This document shows, in pieces, positions 50,710-60,459 of a DNA stretch of 64,000 bases. Source of the DNA: Spirosoma arboris. Lineage in GTDB: Bacteria; Bacteroidota; Bacteroidia; Cytophagales; Spirosomataceae. The stretch covers positions 310,001 to 374,000 of the forward strand of contig NZ_WPIN01000006.1 of NCBI RefSeq assembly GCF_009754945.1, written 5' to 3'. The stretch's first letter is position 1, and every line of letters starts with the position of its first letter. Both the position numbers and the translations under genes were made by a program. Under the pieces are notes generated by a model, which saw nothing but the letters and a program-made list of their open reading frames with translations, made no database searches and had not been told where the DNA came from.

Positions 50710-53028
50710 ATGCGAATGAGTCGATACTATTTGCTGGCTGTAATTGCAGGGTTTGTATGGTACGTACAATCCTGCACGACTAGTTCGGGTAATCATACTG
50801 GATCGGAGGCTATTCCGGAGATGGTTAGCTATAACTTCGATATCCGGCCAATTCTGTCCGATAAATGCCTGGCTTGTCATGGACCCGACGCCAACAAACG
50901 TGAAGCTGGCTTGCGGCTTGATATGGCCGAAAGTGCCTATAAAGCTCTGAAAGAACATCCGTCGGCGCATGCTCTGGTGCCCGGAAAACCCGAAATGTCG
51001 GAAGTGTTTTTGCGGATTAGTTCGCCCGATACGTCTGTTATGATGCCCCCGCCTTCGTCGAACCTGAAACTATCGGCTCGTGAAATAAAACTGATCGAAA
51101 AGTGGATTCAGCAGGGAGCAACGTACGAAAAACACTGGTCGTTTGTAGCCCCCAGGAAACCAGCAATTCCACAAGTAAAACAGACCGATTGGCCCAGGAA
51201 CGAAATCGATTATTTTATCCTGCAAAAACAGGAAGAAAAAGGCCTAACGCCTAATGACGAGGCTGATAAAGAACGACTACTGAAACGGTTGAGTCTGGAT
51301 CTGGTCGGTTTGCCACCTAGCCTGCAATTGATGGATAGTTTTCTGGCCGACAAGAGCGCCAATGCCTACGAAAAAGTTGTCGATCAGTTACTGAAAAATC
51401 CGGCTTATGGAGAGAAAATGGCCCTACACTGGCTGGATCTGGCGCGCTATGCCGATTCGCATGGGTATCAGGATGATGGCTACCGTACACAATGGCCCTG
51501 GCGAGATTGGGTAATTCATGCGTTCAACAAAAACATGCATTACAACGATTTCGTCACCTGGCAATTGGCGGGAGATCTGATGCCTAATTCAACGAAGGAG
51601 CAATTGCTCGCTACAGGCTTCAACCGAAATCACAAAATAACCGAAGAAGGAGGCACCATTCCCGAGGAGTACCGGACGATGTACGTGACTGATCGAAATG
51701 ACCTGTTCGGCAAAGGCTTACTGGGCGTAACTATCGAATGCGCGCACTGTCATGACCATAAATACGATCCGTTTTCGCATAAAGAATATTACCAGCTCTT
51801 TGCATTTTTCAACAATGTGAAGGAGGTAGGTATCGAATCGGTTATTGGCGGCCCTGATACGTATGCCAAGAAACCACTGATGGAAATTTGCGATGAGGAC
51901 ATTCAAAGCATCTTGTCGTTCGTGAATAAGCGGGACACCAATCGCCTGATCGTATCGGTCATGGGTGATCTGGATACGACCCGTAAAACCTTCGTACTCA
52001 AGCGGGGTGCCTATGATGCACCCGGCGAAGAAGTTCAGGTCGGAACGCCCAAAGCTATTCTTCCGTTCGATCCTAGCTATCCCAAAAATCGGCTGGGATT
52101 GGCCAAATGGCTGTTCGACAAGAAAAACCCGCTTACGGCCCGAGTTTATGTTAATCACTTGTGGCAGGAGTTTTTTGGAAAAGGCATTGTGAAAACTTCC
52201 GGTGATTTCGGGATGCAGGGCGATCTACCCACTCACCCCGCTTTGCTCGATTGGCTAGCTGTCGATTTTATGGATCACGGCTGGGATATCAAACGGCTGG
52301 TTAAACAGATGGTCACATCGGCAACGTATCGGCAATCGGCAGTGATTACGCCCGAAAAATTAGCGACTGACCCTGATAATGTACTGCTGGCACGCGGTCC
52401 CCGTTACCGGATTCATGCCGAGTTTGTCAAAGATTTAGTGCTGAGCAGCAGCGGTTTGCTAAACCCAACCATCGGTGGCCCAAGTGTGAAACCTTATCAG
52501 CCTGCGGGCTTGTGGGAAGGTGCTACGTCGGGACGTGGACTGCTTTCGGCTTACAATCAGGATCATGGTTCAAGCCTATATCGACGGGGTATGTATACGT
52601 TAATCAAGCGAACAGTTCCACCACCCTCAATGGCGATTTTCGATGCCAGTAACCGCGACCTCTGCGAAGTCAGGCGACTGAAAACCAACACACCTTTGCA
52701 GGCTTTGGTGATGCTCAACGACCCAACCGTACTAGAAGCATCACGCGTATTAGCAGCCCGGCTATTGCAGGAAAACAGTGGTGTCAACGATAAAATCAGT
52801 AAAGCCTTTCGACTGATCGTAAGTCGAAAACCAAACGAAAAAGAAACTGATCTGTTGACGGTCTACTACGAAAAGGAACTGAAAAAACTTACGCCAGCCA
52901 GTGCGGAGAAATCATTGGCCATTGGCGAATACCCGATTCCTGCGCGGATTGACAAGATGAAACTTGCTGCCTTGATGCGGGTTGTGACGACCATTTATAA
53001 TCTGGAAGAAACCATTACAAAGTCATAA
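50710..53028 (+). CDS. PSD1-type lipoprotein: PSCyt1 haem c, DUF1549, DUF1553
   Basis: A 772-residue protein with a lipoprotein signal (YYLLAVIAGFVWYVQSC). The Planctomycete cytochrome c domain (ILSDKCLACHGPDANKREAGLRLDMA, with MMPPPSS as likely Met ligand) covers about residues 35-140. DUF1549 follows (NEIDYFILQKQEEKGLTPN, RLLKRLSLDLVGLPPSLQLMDSFL, GVTIECAHCHDHKYDPF), then DUF1553 (NPLTARVYVNHLWQEFFGKGIVKTSGDFGMQG to the NLEETITKS end). The bridging block TTRKTFVLKRGAYDAPGEEV is typical of the family. At 772 residues it is short for this group, since many members carry an extra LamG or discoidin domain between DUF1549 and DUF1553; none is seen. It pairs with the DUF1501 gene that follows. 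Confidence 0.92.
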   Translation: MRMSRYYLLAVIAGFVWYVQSCTTSSGNHTGSEAIPEMVSYNFDIRPILSDKCLACHGPDANKREAGLRLDMAESAYKALKEHPSAHALVPGKPEMSEVFLRISSPDTSVMMPPPSSNLKLSAREIKLIEKWIQQGATYEKHWSFVAPRKPAIPQVKQTDWPRNEIDYFILQKQEEKGLTPNDEADKERLLKRLSLDLVGLPPSLQLMDSFLADKSANAYEKVVDQLLKNPAYGEKMALHWLDLARYADSHGYQDDGYRTQWPWRDWVIHAFNKNMHYNDFVTWQLAGDLMPNSTKEQLLATGFNRNHKITEEGGTIPEEYRTMYVTDRNDLFGKGLLGVTIECAHCHDHKYDPFSHKEYYQLFAFFNNVKEVGIESVIGGPDTYAKKPLMEICDEDIQSILSFVNKRDTNRLIVSVMGDLDTTRKTFVLKRGAYDAPGEEVQVGTPKAILPFDPSYPKNRLGLAKWLFDKKNPLTARVYVNHLWQEFFGKGIVKTSGDFGMQGDLPTHPALLDWLAVDFMDHGWDIKRLVKQMVTSATYRQSAVITPEKLATDPDNVLLARGPRYRIHAEFVKDLVLSSSGLLNPTIGGPSVKPYQPAGLWEGATSGRGLLSAYNQDHGSSLYRRGMYTLIKRTVPPPSMAIFDASNRDLCEVRRLKTNTPLQALVMLNDPTVLEASRVLAARLLQENSGVNDKISKAFRLIVSRKPNEKETDLLTVYYEKELKKLTPASAEKSLAIGEYPIPARIDKMKLAALMRVVTTIYNLEETITKS

Positions 53029-53036
53029 GAATTTTC

Positions 53037-53096
53037 GACAGGATTTACAGGATAAAACAGGATTTAAAAAGTGAATGAGAAAATCCTGTTTTATCC
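53037..53096. repeat. Inverted repeat of the GACAGGATTTACAGGAT type
   Basis: GGATAAAACAGGATTT (53050-53065) and AAATCCTGTTTTATCC (53081-53096) are perfect complements. The left arm extends outward with GACAGGATTTACA, but the right arm does not, so the copy looks truncated. A fuller copy of the family is at 54613-54690. Confidence 0.8.
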
Positions 53097-53143
53097 GCTT
53101 CGGCGGCCCGGCTCTAAATCTTGCCGAATAATCGTTTACTGTT

Positions 53144-54598
53144 ATGGAAAAAGAAATTCTCGAACACGGTCTGAATTTTAACCGGCGTCGCTTCTTGTCC
53201 CGACTGAGTTTGGGATTAGGCAGCGCGGCCCTGGGTTCGTTGCTGATTCCTGATCTGTTTAGCGGAAACGGGATGGACGAAGATGGGCTAACGCCCGGAA
53301 TCCCACATTTTGCTCCAAAGGCAAAACGGGTGATTTATCTGTTCCAGAATGGCGCGCCTTCGCAACAGGAGTTGTTTGATTACAAGCCCAAACTGCGGGA
53401 AATGATGGGGCAGGAGATACCCCCTTCAGTTCGGGGAACTCAGCGCCTTACGGGTATGACGGCCAACCAAAAGCAATTCCCATTAGTAGGCTCGTTTGTC
53501 GATTTCAAGCAGTATGGTCAATCACGGGCGTGGGTTAGTGATTTGTTTCCGTATACGGCCAAAATCGTGGATGACCTCTGCATTGTGAAATCCATGTTTA
53601 CTGAGGCTATTAACCACGACCCGGCGCTCACGTTTTTGCAGACGGGTTCGCAGCAGGGAAACCGACCTAGTATGGGTTCCTGGTTGAGCTATGGACTCGG
53701 TAACGAAAATAAAAACCTGCCCAATTTTACCGTATTACTGTCGCGGGGAATTGGTAATGGGCAAGGTGTTTACTCCAAACTATGGTCGAATGGGTTTCTG
53801 GATTCCATTCATCAGGGCGTTCAGTTCAGTAAGGGCGAAGATCCCGTTTTGTATCTCCGCGACCCGGATGGCATGAACCGGCAGGATCGTCGGGATATGC
53901 TCGATAATCTGGCTCAGCTTAATGACTTATCGTATCAGGAGTTCGGTGATCCGGAGATAACCGCTAAGGTGAAGCAGTACGAAATGGCTTATCGGATGCA
54001 AACAGCCGTTCCCGAAGTCATGGATTTATCGAAAGAGCCAGACGATATTATCAAACTCTATGGCCCCGATTGCCTGGTTCCTGGCACTTTTGCCGCCAAC
54101 TGTCTCTTGGCCAGAAAACTATCCGAAAATGGGGTTCGCTTTGTTCAATTGTACCACCAGGGTTGGGATCAGCATGGGAATCTTCCATTTGAGATCGCCA
54201 AACAGGCTAAAGATGTCGATCAGGCATCAGCGGCATTAGTGACTGACCTCAAACAGCGAGGATTACTGGATGAAACATTGGTAATTTGGGGCGGTGAATT
54301 TGGACGCACCAGCTATACGCAGGGCAAACTGACCAAAGACAATTATGGTCGTGACCACCATCCTCGATGCTTCACGATCTGGATGGCAGGTGGTGGCATC
54401 AAACCCGGCATCGTGTATGGTGAAACCGATGAAATGGGGTATAATATTGTCAAAGATCCTGTTCATGTGCATGATTTTCAGGCTACTGTACTCAATCAAA
54501 TGGGCCTCAACCATGAGAAGCTGATTTTCAAACACCTGGGCCGTCGATATCGGTTGACGGATGTTTCTGGGAAAGTCGTGCATGATATTATTGCGTGA
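53144..54598 (+). CDS. DUF1501 family protein, Tat-exported
   Basis: A 484-residue partner of the preceding PSD1 lipoprotein. The leader NFNRRRFLSRLSLGLGSAALGSLL is a twin-arginine signal. The DUF1501 body shows AKRVIYLFQNGAPSQQELFDYKPKL, CIVKSMFTEAINHDPALTFLQTG, SMGSWLSYGLG, KEPDDIIKLYGPDCLVPGTFAANCLLARKLSENGVRFVQLYHQGWDQHGNLP, TLVIWGGEFGRTSYTQG and YGRDHHPRCFTIWMAGGGIKPGIVYGETDE. This is the more canonical DUF1501 of the two in the cluster; the GRDHH and GEFGRT blocks are diagnostic and the first copy diverges there. Possible metal ligands are the His and Asp of these blocks. The reaction is not known. Confidence 0.93.
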   Translation: MEKEILEHGLNFNRRRFLSRLSLGLGSAALGSLLIPDLFSGNGMDEDGLTPGIPHFAPKAKRVIYLFQNGAPSQQELFDYKPKLREMMGQEIPPSVRGTQRLTGMTANQKQFPLVGSFVDFKQYGQSRAWVSDLFPYTAKIVDDLCIVKSMFTEAINHDPALTFLQTGSQQGNRPSMGSWLSYGLGNENKNLPNFTVLLSRGIGNGQGVYSKLWSNGFLDSIHQGVQFSKGEDPVLYLRDPDGMNRQDRRDMLDNLAQLNDLSYQEFGDPEITAKVKQYEMAYRMQTAVPEVMDLSKEPDDIIKLYGPDCLVPGTFAANCLLARKLSENGVRFVQLYHQGWDQHGNLPFEIAKQAKDVDQASAALVTDLKQRGLLDETLVIWGGEFGRTSYTQGKLTKDNYGRDHHPRCFTIWMAGGGIKPGIVYGETDEMGYNIVKDPVHVHDFQATVLNQMGLNHEKLIFKHLGRRYRLTDVSGKVVHDIIA

Positions 54599-54612
54599 CA
54601 AAGTTTTTTCTT

Positions 54613-54690
54613 TTCGACAGGATTTACAGGATAAACAGGATTTTCTAATTCTCTTTTTAAATCCTGTTCATCCTGTAAATCCTGTCAAAA
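54613..54690. repeat. Inverted repeat of the GACAGGATTTACAGGAT type, full copy
   Basis: GACAGGATTTACAGGATAAA at the left is answered by TCATCCTGTAAATCCTGTC at the right, with one or two mismatches over roughly 30-base arms. It fills the gap between the DUF1501 gene and the next gene and ends 10 bases before its ATG. Confidence 0.85.
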
Positions 54691-54699
54691 ATATTCTTT

Positions 54700-56886
54700 A
54701 TGAATAAACGGCTGATTGGATTGGCGGAACAGGCGTTATTTGCCGCGACAATCTTCATCTTATTTTTATTGCTGTTCAACGACAGATTCGTCGTACCTCT
54801 CTGGCTGCAACCGTTGGGACGAATGCATCCGTTGTTGCTTCATTTCCCGATTGTGATTCTGTTGCTGGCTATGATTATGGAGGCTTTTCGCTTTCGTATA
54901 GCCAAGACGGCGAACCCTGCTGTCTCGGAGTTTTACCGAGATTTTCTGAGCGGTCTATTGCTTATTGGGGCTTTGTCGGCTGGGGTTACGGTTATTATGG
55001 GCTTGTTTCTATCCAAGGAAGACGGCTATAGCGGGCAGGCGCTTCTGTGGCACAAATGGACAGGCGTGGGCATTTTTTTTCTGGCCTCGCTTGTCTACTG
55101 GATACGTAACAAGCGATGGTATAATGCTCGGATTGCCCAAGTTGGAGCGTTGACAACAGTTATCTTTTTGATAGGAGCAGGGCATTACGGAGCCACCTTA
55201 ACTCACGGCGATAACTTTCTCTTCGAGCCGCTTAGCAGCCAGTTTAAGCCGGAACCTGTTTCGCTCGATAAGGCGCTTGTGTATGCCAATGTAATTCAGC
55301 CCATTTTTGAGCAAAAGTGCATCAGTTGCCACAATCCCGACAAACTGAAGGGACAACTGAACCTTGCGTCGGTTGAGGCTATGCTGAAAGGGGGTAAAAC
55401 GGGTAAATTATTCGTAGCCGGAAAGCCTGATGTCAGCTTGCTATTGCAACGGATTCACCTGCCTCTGGACGAAAAGAAGCATATGCCGCCGTCTGGGAAA
55501 ACTCAGCTTACACCACAGGAAATGACCTTGTTAGCGTTGTGGGTAAAAGAGAACGCCGACGTTAAAAAGCGCGTAATCGACTTACCAGCTAACGACTCAT
55601 TGCGCTTCATAGCGACTGGCTTATTTAAACCCAGTGAACAGGTCGAGGAGTTTGATTTTGATGCGGCCGATGAGGAAACAGTTAAAAGCCTGAATAATGA
55701 TTATCGCACAGTTGCTCCATTAGCAAAGGAGTCGCCTGCGCTGGCAGTCAATCTCTATAATAAAGCAGCCTTTACCGCTGAAAAAATAACAGAATTAAGC
55801 CCGGTTAAACAGCAGATCGTATATCTGAATCTCAATAAAATGCCAGTGAAAGACGCTGATTTAAAACGTGTCAGTGAGTTTGACAATCTTCAAAAGCTAG
55901 ATCTCAATTTTACCGATATTACAGGCGCTGGTTTAGGCGACCTTACCTCCTTAAAACAGTTGCAAATGCTATCGTTGGCGGGTACGAGTGTGACGTTTGA
56001 AGCCTTACAAAAGCAGCTTGGTGCCTTTAAACAGCTGAAGACCCTGGCGGTTTGGAATACGGGATTGACAACTGCCCAAATAGCGCAATTGCAAAAATCG
56101 AACAAAGGCATTCAATTCATTGCCGGATTCGATGGTGCTAGTAGTGAGCCCATTAAGTTGAACCCACCACAAGTAAAAAACAGCTCAACCATATTCGGTC
56201 AGTCGCTTGTTTTGCAACTAAAACACCCCATCAAAGGCGTTCAAATCCGCTATACGACCGATGGTACTGAACCCGATAGTATCCATTCCTCAGTGTTCAA
56301 TGGGCAAACCGTACTTACTCAACCGACGCTGGTAAAAGCAAAGGCCTATAAAACAGGTTGGTTTGGGAGCAATGTTGCCACCTTCGATTTTTACAAAAGC
56401 AGTCTCAAGCCTGATAGCGTGAATTTGCTCATGCCCTTAAATCCCGTTCACCAGGCAGATGGTGCCCATACGTTTTTCGATGGTAGGCTTGGTACGTTCA
56501 ATGCCAACAGTCCGGCCTGGGCCAACAACTGGGCAGGATTCAGGAAAAATGACATGGCTTTGGTGTCAGAATTTAAAAAGCCTATCACGGTAAGTTCGGT
56601 TGCCCTACGCGTCATGGTTGAGGAGGAGACTAGTATTTTTCCACCGAGTGTAGTTGAAGTTTGGGGTGGTTCCAGCCGAGATCAAATGAAACTACTAGGT
56701 ACGCTCAAGCCCGAGCAACCTACTAAGAAAATCCCTCCTATATTGAAAGCGGTAGAATGCCGATTTAAGCCGCAAACCGTATCCTTTCTGAAAATTATAG
56801 CAAAGCCTGTCAAGCAGATCCCCGACTGGCATCCGAATAAAGGGAACAACGCCTTATTGCTTGTTGATGAGGTGTTTATCAACTAG
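54700..56886 (+). CDS. Membrane haem-c protein with DUF2231-like, PSCyt1, LRR-like and chitobiase-like domains
   Basis: A 728-residue multidomain protein. The N-terminal 165 residues hold about five membrane segments, including MHPLLLHFPIVILLLAMIMEA, the same LHPL-xx-HFP start as in the membrane-fused PSD1. A PSCyt1 cytochrome c domain follows near residue 206 (QKCISCHNPDKLKGQLNL, with KHMPPSGK as Met ligand). Residues about 385-460 are leucine-rich repeats (LQKLDLNFTDITGAGLGDLTSLKQLQMLSLAGTSV). About 500-570 is a chitobiase C-terminal-like beta-sandwich (IRYTTDGTEPDS, VKAKAYKTGWFGSN). The last 150 residues look like a discoidin-type carbohydrate-binding fold. Haem, membrane anchor and glycan-binding modules in one chain suggest electron transfer at a surface-facing complex. 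Related proteins accompany PSD1 clusters. Confidence 0.82.
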   Translation: MNKRLIGLAEQALFAATIFILFLLLFNDRFVVPLWLQPLGRMHPLLLHFPIVILLLAMIMEAFRFRIAKTANPAVSEFYRDFLSGLLLIGALSAGVTVIMGLFLSKEDGYSGQALLWHKWTGVGIFFLASLVYWIRNKRWYNARIAQVGALTTVIFLIGAGHYGATLTHGDNFLFEPLSSQFKPEPVSLDKALVYANVIQPIFEQKCISCHNPDKLKGQLNLASVEAMLKGGKTGKLFVAGKPDVSLLLQRIHLPLDEKKHMPPSGKTQLTPQEMTLLALWVKENADVKKRVIDLPANDSLRFIATGLFKPSEQVEEFDFDAADEETVKSLNNDYRTVAPLAKESPALAVNLYNKAAFTAEKITELSPVKQQIVYLNLNKMPVKDADLKRVSEFDNLQKLDLNFTDITGAGLGDLTSLKQLQMLSLAGTSVTFEALQKQLGAFKQLKTLAVWNTGLTTAQIAQLQKSNKGIQFIAGFDGASSEPIKLNPPQVKNSSTIFGQSLVLQLKHPIKGVQIRYTTDGTEPDSIHSSVFNGQTVLTQPTLVKAKAYKTGWFGSNVATFDFYKSSLKPDSVNLLMPLNPVHQADGAHTFFDGRLGTFNANSPAWANNWAGFRKNDMALVSEFKKPITVSSVALRVMVEEETSIFPPSVVEVWGGSSRDQMKLLGTLKPEQPTKKIPPILKAVECRFKPQTVSFLKIIAKPVKQIPDWHPNKGNNALLLVDEVFIN

Positions 56887-57143
56887 CGTTATCCTGTTTA
56901 TTCTCCATATATTTTTATGGTTCAGTTTATAATGTGCCCATTGGATAGGCTCAGCTAATCGCTTGTTTACGAACCACTGAACCAATTAATAAATAGATTA
57001 TAGATAATTTTTATAAATAATTGTACGAAGTGTGGGTAGGTATGGGAAAGTTAATGGTAGTTGATTGGTAATATTTGGCCATGAAACTGACTTTTCCTCA
57101 GGACAGTTGGTCGAGCTAACCTTATTACCTATCTAATACTTTT

Positions 57144-60100
57144 ATGAAAAAACTTTATCAGTTGGTGGCACTATGCCTACTGACAGGCTCTTTTACGAGC
57201 TTCGCTCAGGTGCCCAAAGATGTCCTACAAAAAGACCTCCCTCGTCCCACAGAGTTCCTGGCGCGAAACACGCCAGCTTCAAGCCTTAGATCGGCAGCAA
57301 TCGCAGATGTTACGGTTTCAGGTAAAGTGGTCGATGAGAAGGGAACCGCCTTGCCCGGCGTAAGCGTCATTGTAAAGGGCACTACACAAGGTACCAATAC
57401 AGATGCCACGGGCAGCTTTAAAATTGTAGCGCCTGGTGCCAGTTCGACGCTTGTATTTAGCTTTGTTGGGTATGGTCGGAAAGAAGTAGTTGTCGGCAAT
57501 CAAACGTCGATAAATGTAACACTGACTCCAGATGATCAGACCCTAAATGAAGTGGTTGTAGTTGGCTACGGTAGCCAGATCAAGAAGGAAATTACGGGTG
57601 CTGTGCAAACCGTAAGTGCAGCAGAAATTAAAGATTTACCAGTTTCGCAGATTGGTCAGAAATTACAGGGTCGACTGGCGGGGGTTCAAATCAACCAGGC
57701 TACTGGTAAACCTGGTCAGGGTATTAGTATCCGTATTCGGGGCCAGGTGTCAGTTTCGGCTGGTAGTGACCCTCTTTACGTAGTAGATGGTTTCCCGATA
57801 ACGGGGAACATCGCCCAACTTAACCCCGATGAGATTGAAGATCTTTCGATTTTGAAAGATGCCGCTTCAACTTCGCTGTACGGTTCGCGGGCAGCCAACG
57901 GAGTTGTACTGATCACCACTAAAAAAGGAAAACCTGGTCAGACAAACATTAGCTTTAATACGTTTGCGGGTGTACAGCAGGTACCGATGAAAGGTCGGGT
58001 GAAAATGCTGAACGCCGTTGAGTTCGCTCAGTTCAAGAAAGAATATTACGAAGATCAGTTGCAGCCTGTACCGGTCGAGTTTCAAAACCCGTCTCAATAC
58101 GAAGGGAAAAATAACGACTGGTATGATGCTTTGCTGCGTGTAGCTCCCATTCAGAGCTACAACCTGAGTGTTTCCAACAATACAGGCAAAGCCAATACAT
58201 CGTTGGTAGCGGGTGTCCTGAATCAGGATGGTGTGGTACTGAATAACAAATACAAACGGTATTCGCTGCGTCTGAACTCAAATTATAATATATCGGATCG
58301 GGTAACAGTTGGTTTTAACGTAGCCCCTTCCTATGTATACGACAATACACCTCGGACAGATGGTGACCGCGGAACCGGGATTTTATTTAACGCGCTGCAT
58401 ACATGGCCAGTTATGCCTATTTACGATGCCAATGGACAGTTGACCAAATTCAACCAGTTTCCGGCTAGTACAGGTAATATTTTCCAGTATCCGAACTGGG
58501 TGCGAGCTGCTACCGAGCTGATCAACGAAACCAAGAATACGAACCTGCTGGCGAACGCTTATATACAATATCGGCCGATTACTGGGTTAACCCTCCGGTC
58601 GACGATGAACATCGAATACCAAAATTCTAAATTCTTCTTCTTTAACCCGTCGACGGCTACCAGCGCCATCAACGTGCCTATTCCAACCACGGCTGTCTCG
58701 ATTCGTCAGAGCACTGAGAATACATCCTGGTTGAACGAAAACCTGGCGACTTATACCCGTAGCTTTAACGACCACAACTTTGAGCTGCTGGCTGGTTTTA
58801 CCAATCAGTTTTATCGACAGGAGTCCAGCCGTATCCAGGCCAATACATATGCGGATGACCGGCTGCCAACGATTCAGGGGGCGCTTAACATAGATCGAAG
58901 TGGCTCAAATACGTCGAATGGTGTCAACCAATGGACATTGACCTCTTACCTGTCTCGCCTGACCTATAATTATAAAGGTAAATACCTATTCACCGCGGCT
59001 GTTCGAACAGATGGTTCGTCTCGATTTGGCGCAAATAACCAGTTTGGTACCTTCCCATCGGCTTCAGTAGGTTGGGTATTATCAGATGAAGATTTCATGA
59101 AAACGGTTCTGCCGGTTTCGTTTGCCAAAGTTCGGGCTAGTTATGGCGTAATCGGTAATAACAACATCGGTAACTACACGTCGTATGCGTTGGTGAACAA
59201 TACAACGAATGCCGTATTTGGTAGCACAGTGGCTACGGGAGCTGTCGTTACGTCGTTGGCTAACCCAAACCTAGGTTGGGAAACAACCAAGCAGTTTGAC
59301 ATAGGGCTTGATCTGGGTTTGTTGAACGACCGTATCCAGTTCATCTACGATTTTTATACAAAACGTACGACGAACCTGCTCTATGCCGTACAGGTTCCAC
59401 AGGAATCGGGCTTCACGAACTTCAATGACAACATTGGCGAAATCAAGTTCTGGGGGCATGAATTCTCGCTGACAACCAAAAACTCAGTGGGTAAACTGAA
59501 ATGGACTACCAATGCCAACATTTCGTTCAACCGTAACCTGGTTGTCTCGCTGGCTCCTGGTATCGACCGCGTATATGGTGGCACAGGCTTCCACATTACG
59601 CAGGTTGGAAAGCCCTTCGGCCAATTCTATGGTTTAGTTAAAGAGGGCTATTACACAAGTGCTGAAGAACTTAAGAGTTCCCCCATCATTCCAGGTCGTT
59701 CGGCTATTGGTACCATCAAGTTTAAGGACATAAACGGCGATGGAATTATTACGAACGGTGGTGATGCTGATGACCGGACCATTCTTGGAAGTCCATTCCC
59801 TAAGTTCACATACGGGATTACCAATGATCTGAAATACGGCCATTTCGATTTCTCGATTACAGGTTCTGGCTCTTACGGCAACCAACTCTGGGTACGCCAT
59901 TTGTACAGTACGGCTAATCTGGATGCTGTGTTCAACATGGTTGAAGGCGTAAAAGACCGTTTCCGGGTTCAAAATACCATGGTTAACGGTGTTGGGGTAG
60001 CGACGAATGTAATTACTCAGGGAGCGGGTATGTTTGGGGCGACAAACAACGGTGGTAACTACACGGGTATTGAGCGTGACTGGCATAGTTCGCAGTTCCT

Positions 60101-60362
60101 GGCTGATGCGTCATTTTTCACCATCAAAAACATAACGATGGGCTACAACATCGGAGCAGTCAATAAACTCTTCAAGTCAGCTCGAGTATATGCGTCGATT
60201 CAACAGGTCTATATATTCACGAAATACTGGGGTGGTCCTAATCCGGAAACTAGCGGTAACGGTGCTGGCGATGGACCTGGTGACAACTTGAGCCAGGGTG
60301 TTGATTTCTCGAACTACCCAGTTCCACGCACGTATACAATGGGCGTTAACCTAAACTTTTAG
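57144..60362 (+). CDS. SusC/RagA-family TonB-dependent outer-membrane receptor
   Basis: A 1072-residue receptor, the only SusC in this window on the plus strand. After the signal peptide (MKKLYQLVALCLLTGSFTSFA) and a short linker comes the carboxypeptidase-regulatory-like domain (VSGKVVDEKGTALPGVSVIVKG). The plug follows (LNEVVVVGYGSQIKKEITGAV, DPLYVVDGFPI, GSRAANGVVLITTKKGK), and the barrel ends in RTYTMGVNLNF. No STN domain is present. It follows the PSD1/DUF1501/haem-c genes after 257 bases that include AT-rich sequence with a near -7 box, so it probably has its own promoter within the same functional cluster. Its SusD is encoded next. Confidence 0.95.
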   Translation: MKKLYQLVALCLLTGSFTSFAQVPKDVLQKDLPRPTEFLARNTPASSLRSAAIADVTVSGKVVDEKGTALPGVSVIVKGTTQGTNTDATGSFKIVAPGASSTLVFSFVGYGRKEVVVGNQTSINVTLTPDDQTLNEVVVVGYGSQIKKEITGAVQTVSAAEIKDLPVSQIGQKLQGRLAGVQINQATGKPGQGISIRIRGQVSVSAGSDPLYVVDGFPITGNIAQLNPDEIEDLSILKDAASTSLYGSRAANGVVLITTKKGKPGQTNISFNTFAGVQQVPMKGRVKMLNAVEFAQFKKEYYEDQLQPVPVEFQNPSQYEGKNNDWYDALLRVAPIQSYNLSVSNNTGKANTSLVAGVLNQDGVVLNNKYKRYSLRLNSNYNISDRVTVGFNVAPSYVYDNTPRTDGDRGTGILFNALHTWPVMPIYDANGQLTKFNQFPASTGNIFQYPNWVRAATELINETKNTNLLANAYIQYRPITGLTLRSTMNIEYQNSKFFFFNPSTATSAINVPIPTTAVSIRQSTENTSWLNENLATYTRSFNDHNFELLAGFTNQFYRQESSRIQANTYADDRLPTIQGALNIDRSGSNTSNGVNQWTLTSYLSRLTYNYKGKYLFTAAVRTDGSSRFGANNQFGTFPSASVGWVLSDEDFMKTVLPVSFAKVRASYGVIGNNNIGNYTSYALVNNTTNAVFGSTVATGAVVTSLANPNLGWETTKQFDIGLDLGLLNDRIQFIYDFYTKRTTNLLYAVQVPQESGFTNFNDNIGEIKFWGHEFSLTTKNSVGKLKWTTNANISFNRNLVVSLAPGIDRVYGGTGFHITQVGKPFGQFYGLVKEGYYTSAEELKSSPIIPGRSAIGTIKFKDINGDGIITNGGDADDRTILGSPFPKFTYGITNDLKYGHFDFSITGSGSYGNQLWVRHLYSTANLDAVFNMVEGVKDRFRVQNTMVNGVGVATNVITQGAGMFGATNNGGNYTGIERDWHSSQFLADASFFTIKNITMGYNIGAVNKLFKSARVYASIQQVYIFTKYWGGPNPETSGNGAGDGPGDNLSQGVDFSNYPVPRTYTMGVNLNF

Positions 60363-60459
60363 TTCATTCTCATTGCTGATCATTGAGTTGTCATTCAGGT
60401 AATTACAATCAAATGATAACTCAATAATCAGTCAATGACCTATAAATCATTCTGAATAT

